From the NCBI GenBank assembly GCA_040274765.1, contig JBEMAY010000046.1:1-25842 (forward strand): 25,842 nt of DNA, written 5' to 3'. Origin of the DNA: Psychrobacillus sp040274765. GTDB lineage: Bacteria > Bacillota > Bacilli > Bacillales_A > Planococcaceae. Positions 24,105-25,842 of the stretch are shown piece by piece (position 1 is the first letter of the stretch; each line of letters opens with the position of its first letter). A model generated the notes under the pieces. It did not search any database and was not told the origin of the DNA. It saw nothing but the letters and a program-made list of their open reading frames with translations. A program made the position numbers and the translations under genes.

Positions 24105-24134
24105 TATATTTAGTGTAATATTACACTAAATATA
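24105..24134. promoter_or_regulatory. Perfect 30-bp palindrome, candidate operator
   Basis: ATATTTAGTGTAAT and ATTACACTAAATAT (24106-24133), with one further pair outside, form an uninterrupted dyad of 15 bp per half. It lies between two divergent genes, 34 bases before the TTG at 24168. There is no T run and no loop, so a protein-binding operator is more likely than a terminator. GTGTAAT-ATTACAC half-sites resemble those bound by GntR/YtrA-type repressors; that link is inference. Confidence 0.55.
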
Positions 24135-24167
24135 TTATTCTCTAAATTAACTAAGGAGGCATGAGTT

Positions 24168-24476
24168 TTGAAAAAATGGCACTTTCTTTTGTGGGTATTA
24201 ATAATAATTGCAACCCTATTAGGCTTATTCGGACAAGCTTTAGCCTATTATGTAGATGAAAATATGGCTAATAACGTCCCACCGGTATATTACTTGACCA
24301 TCATAACGGTGATTAGTATCATTCTATACTTAGCTACACCTTTATTAGTCTATTTGTTAGTTAAGGTTAAAAAAATAGATAAACAGTTTAATGATGTATA
24401 CATTTTAGGTGTTGCCATGATTGGCCTCATCGTATCCTTGTGGTCAGTATTTGTTTGTTTAATGTGGTGGGGCTAA
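24168..24476 (+). CDS. Small three-helix membrane protein of unknown function
   Basis: A 102-residue hydrophobic protein with three predicted membrane helices (about residues 6-27, 42-66 and 77-100) and a basic cytoplasmic loop (KVKKIDKQ). The start is TTG, eight bases after AAGGAGG. An ATG seven bases earlier is too close to that site and opens a short, different frame. I recognise no family. It is transcribed alone, divergent from the DUF2711-like gene, with the 30-bp palindrome just upstream as a candidate control site. Confidence 0.65.
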   Translation: MKKWHFLLWVLIIIATLLGLFGQALAYYVDENMANNVPPVYYLTIITVISIILYLATPLLVYLLVKVKKIDKQFNDVYILGVAMIGLIVSLWSVFVCLMWWG

Positions 24477-24707
24477 AGGAAGGCTGTTTGCTTCGAAGAA
24501 AGTAAATATATTCGTTATACCTTTTGAGTTATCCTATATGAAACTTTCCTTTAATTTATAAACTTTAACAAGCAGTTTCCATGAATTTTTTTGAATAAAA
24601 TAATGTCTAATGGGTAATATTAGAATAAACCCCCTTTATTGACGCTGTATCCCTTTTACTTCCTATTCTTTCACTGGGAAAAATTCATACATGTTATAAC
24701 AGCGAAT

Positions 24708-24753
24708 AAAAAATGGTCGTTACTGAAATCCCCTCAGTAACGACCATTTTTTT
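24708..24753. terminator. Bidirectional intrinsic terminator
   Basis: AAAAAATGGTCGTTACTGA (24708-24726) pairs perfectly over 19 bp with the segment 24734-24752, around a 7-base loop, with T runs in both directions. It starts eight bases beyond the end of the aldo/keto reductase gene. It also ends any transcript from the small membrane protein gene, 230 bases to the left. I see nothing else in 24477-24707. Confidence 0.93.
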
Positions 24754-24760
24754 CTATTTA

Positions 24761-25600
24761 TTAAAAGCTAAAATTATCTGGATCTGCTCCAGTTCGCTCA
24801 TTTAAATTGAGTGCATCAATATTTTTCACATCTTCGAATGATAATTCAAAGTCAAACACATCGAAATTTCCATGGATTCTTTCCGGAGTAATAGACTTTG
24901 GAATAACAATTAAGTCATGCTGTAAATGCCAGCGGATAATCACCTGCGCGGTAGATTTCCCATACTTAGCACTGATGCGAGCCAACGTAGGCTCCTCTAA
25001 TAATCTACCTCTAGCTAGCGGTGACCAAGACGTAACTGCAATGTCCTCAGAGGCACAGTACTCTCGAAGATCATACTGTGTCAGTCTAGGATGGCACTCT
25101 ATCTGATTGACCATAGGCTTTATATTAGCTTTAGCAGCAATTGCCTCTAAATGGTGCTGATTATGATTAGATACGCCTGTTGCTCGAATAAGCTTCTCCT
25201 CGTAAAGACGTTCAATTGCACGATATGTATCTATATAACTCTCAGCAACTGGCCAATGAGTTAAGTATAGATCTACATAATCCATACCTAATAGCTCTAA
25301 AGACTTTTCAAAGGCTCTTAACGTCTGATCATAGCCTTGATCAGTATTCCAAACCTTAGTAGTTACAAAAATCTCTTTGCGTGAGATTCCAGAAGCACGA
25401 ACAGCTTCCCCCACTTCTTTTTCATTTGCATATAAGGAAGCCGTATCAATATGACGATAACCTGATTCTAAAGCATGTGTAATTGCTTTACGAGCAACCT
25501 CTGGCTCGGTCATCTTGTATACACCTAGTCCAAGACGTGGCATCTCCACTCCATTAGCCAATCTCTTTGTTGAATTCTCATGTAATTCCATTAAACTCAT
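24761..25600 (-). CDS. Aldo/keto reductase
   Basis: A 279-residue NADPH-dependent oxidoreductase of the AKR superfamily (TIM barrel). The catalytic tetrad is complete: Asp52 in HIDTA, Tyr57 in SLYANE, Lys82 in TTKVW and His115 in LTHWP. NGVEMPRLGLGVYKM, GVSNHNQHHLEAI, the cofactor-site IPKS and the terminal DPDNFSF are typical of the B. subtilis YtbE/YvgN group, which reduces methylglyoxal and other aldehydes. The physiological substrate here is not known. Two starts fit the ribosome binding region AAAGGGAAGG: the ATG at 25600 (about 5 bases) and another at 25591 (9 bases). It is transcribed alone and ends at a strong bidirectional terminator. Confidence 0.9.
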   Translation of the reverse strand: MSLMELHENSTKRLANGVEMPRLGLGVYKMTEPEVARKAITHALESGYRHIDTASLYANEKEVGEAVRASGISRKEIFVTTKVWNTDQGYDQTLRAFEKSLELLGMDYVDLYLTHWPVAESYIDTYRAIERLYEEKLIRATGVSNHNQHHLEAIAAKANIKPMVNQIECHPRLTQYDLREYCASEDIAVTSWSPLARGRLLEEPTLARISAKYGKSTAQVIIRWHLQHDLIVIPKSITPERIHGNFDVFDFELSFEDVKNIDALNLNERTGADPDNFSF

Positions 25601-25614
25601 CCTTCCCTTTATAT

Positions 25615-25719
25615 AGAAATGCGCAATCGCCTATTTCTGCCCCGACAGGCAAATGGGAAAAGCGAGGAGGCAGTTCTCCAGCCACCGGAGCTTTTATCCA
25701 TTTGACCCGAGGGGCAAGG
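25615..25719. repeat. GC-rich fold-back repeat, copy 1
   Basis: A unit beginning AGAAATGCGCAATCGCC, far richer in GC than its surroundings. Within it TGCCCC...CAAATGG.AAAAGC pairs with GCTTTT.TCCATTTG...GGGGCA, giving a long imperfect hairpin with CTCC/GGAG pairs in the loop region. It is repeated 123 bases later with two differences. It lies directly upstream of the aldo/keto reductase gene. No transposase or sensible coding frame is present; a frame spanning both copies exists only because the repeat lacks stops. Confidence 0.8.
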
Positions 25720-25737
25720 CGATGGAGCTAGACAACT

Positions 25738-25842
25738 AGAAATGCGTAATCGCCTATTTCTGCCTCGACAGGCAAATGGGAAAAGCGAGGAGGCAGTTCT
25801 CCAGCCACCGGAGCTTTTATCCATTTGACCCGAGGGGCAAGG
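25738..25842. repeat. GC-rich fold-back repeat, copy 2, cut by the window edge
   Basis: This copy matches the unit at 25615-25719 at 103 of 105 positions. The two changes are C to T in GCGCAATC and C to T in TGCCCCG; the second turns a G-C pair of the hairpin into a G-T wobble and so keeps the stem. The 18-base spacer between copies reads CGATGGAGCTAGACAACT. More copies may follow outside the window. Confidence 0.8.

Noticed and set aside
24161..24167. ATG at 24161 as start of the small membrane protein
   Set aside because: It is only one base from AAGGAGG and opens a different frame that soon stops; the TTG at 24168 gives the hydrophobic protein at correct spacing.
25609..25824. 71-codon minus-strand frame across the two repeats (MDKSSGGW...)
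   Set aside because: It exists only because the repeat unit lacks stops in that frame; the peptide itself is duplicated, has no ribosome binding site and shows no protein-like character.

Overview
The window is a chromosomal segment from a low-GC Gram-positive bacterium. AT-rich DNA, strong AGGAGG-type ribosome binding sites, frequent GTG/TTG starts and short U-tailed intrinsic terminators all point to Bacillales. Several genes appear in an order I recall from the Bacillus subtilis yhc-yhx region (yhcX, pgcA/yhxB, yhcY, yhcZ, plus a YhcT-like pseudouridine synthase). GC-rich fold-back repeats at the right edge are of a kind I associate with Bacillaceae/Planococcaceae genomes. A Psychrobacillus-, Sporosarcina- or Lysinibacillus-like organism is my best guess, by inference only. 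I see no rRNA, tRNA, CRISPR array, insertion sequence or prophage.

Layout. 1-1020: a SAM methyltransferase behind a 10-codon leader ORF and a hairpin that covers part of its ribosome binding site. 1024-4433 (minus): an MFS transporter, then a secreted M1-type metallopeptidase with a small lipoprotein downstream. 4589-8422 (minus): a heterodimeric ABC multidrug exporter (BmrC/BmrD type) with promoter, leader peptide, intrinsic terminator and a second small ORF upstream, an attenuation layout. 8614-9768 (minus): chromate transporter ChrA. 9875-11394: a CNNM/CBS (CorC/HlyC-type) transporter with an unusual leader in which a tiny ORF and a strong hairpin lie between the ribosome binding site and a TTG start. 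11582-13054: a metallo-beta-lactamase-fold protein with a zinc ribbon, and a short Rossmann protein whose only well-placed start codon is ATC.

13175-14946 (minus) encodes a YhcY/YhcZ-type two-component system whose GAF region carries four cysteines suited to a metal or Fe-S cluster. 15544-16776 is an AT-rich island with a secreted orphan protein and a cytoplasmic orphan partner, inserted where B. subtilis has yhcY next to pgcA. 17172-20450 (minus) holds phosphoglucomutase PgcA and the GNAT-nitrilase fusion YhcX. 20515-22790 (plus) holds BdbC, a membrane-anchored thioredoxin, an RluD-family pseudouridine synthase and a HIT protein. 22842-23991 (minus) is a two-gene unit of unknown function, divergent from a small membrane protein; a perfect 30-bp palindrome lies between them. 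24761-25600 (minus) is an aldo/keto reductase, followed by two tandem copies of a fold-back repeat running off the edge.

The main theme is cis-regulation by short upstream ORFs. Three operons (methyltransferase, BmrCD-like exporter, CNNM transporter) each have a short ORF with a near-ideal ribosome binding site next to an RNA hairpin. For the exporter this agrees with the attenuation described for bmrBCD in B. subtilis; the other two are proposals from sequence alone.
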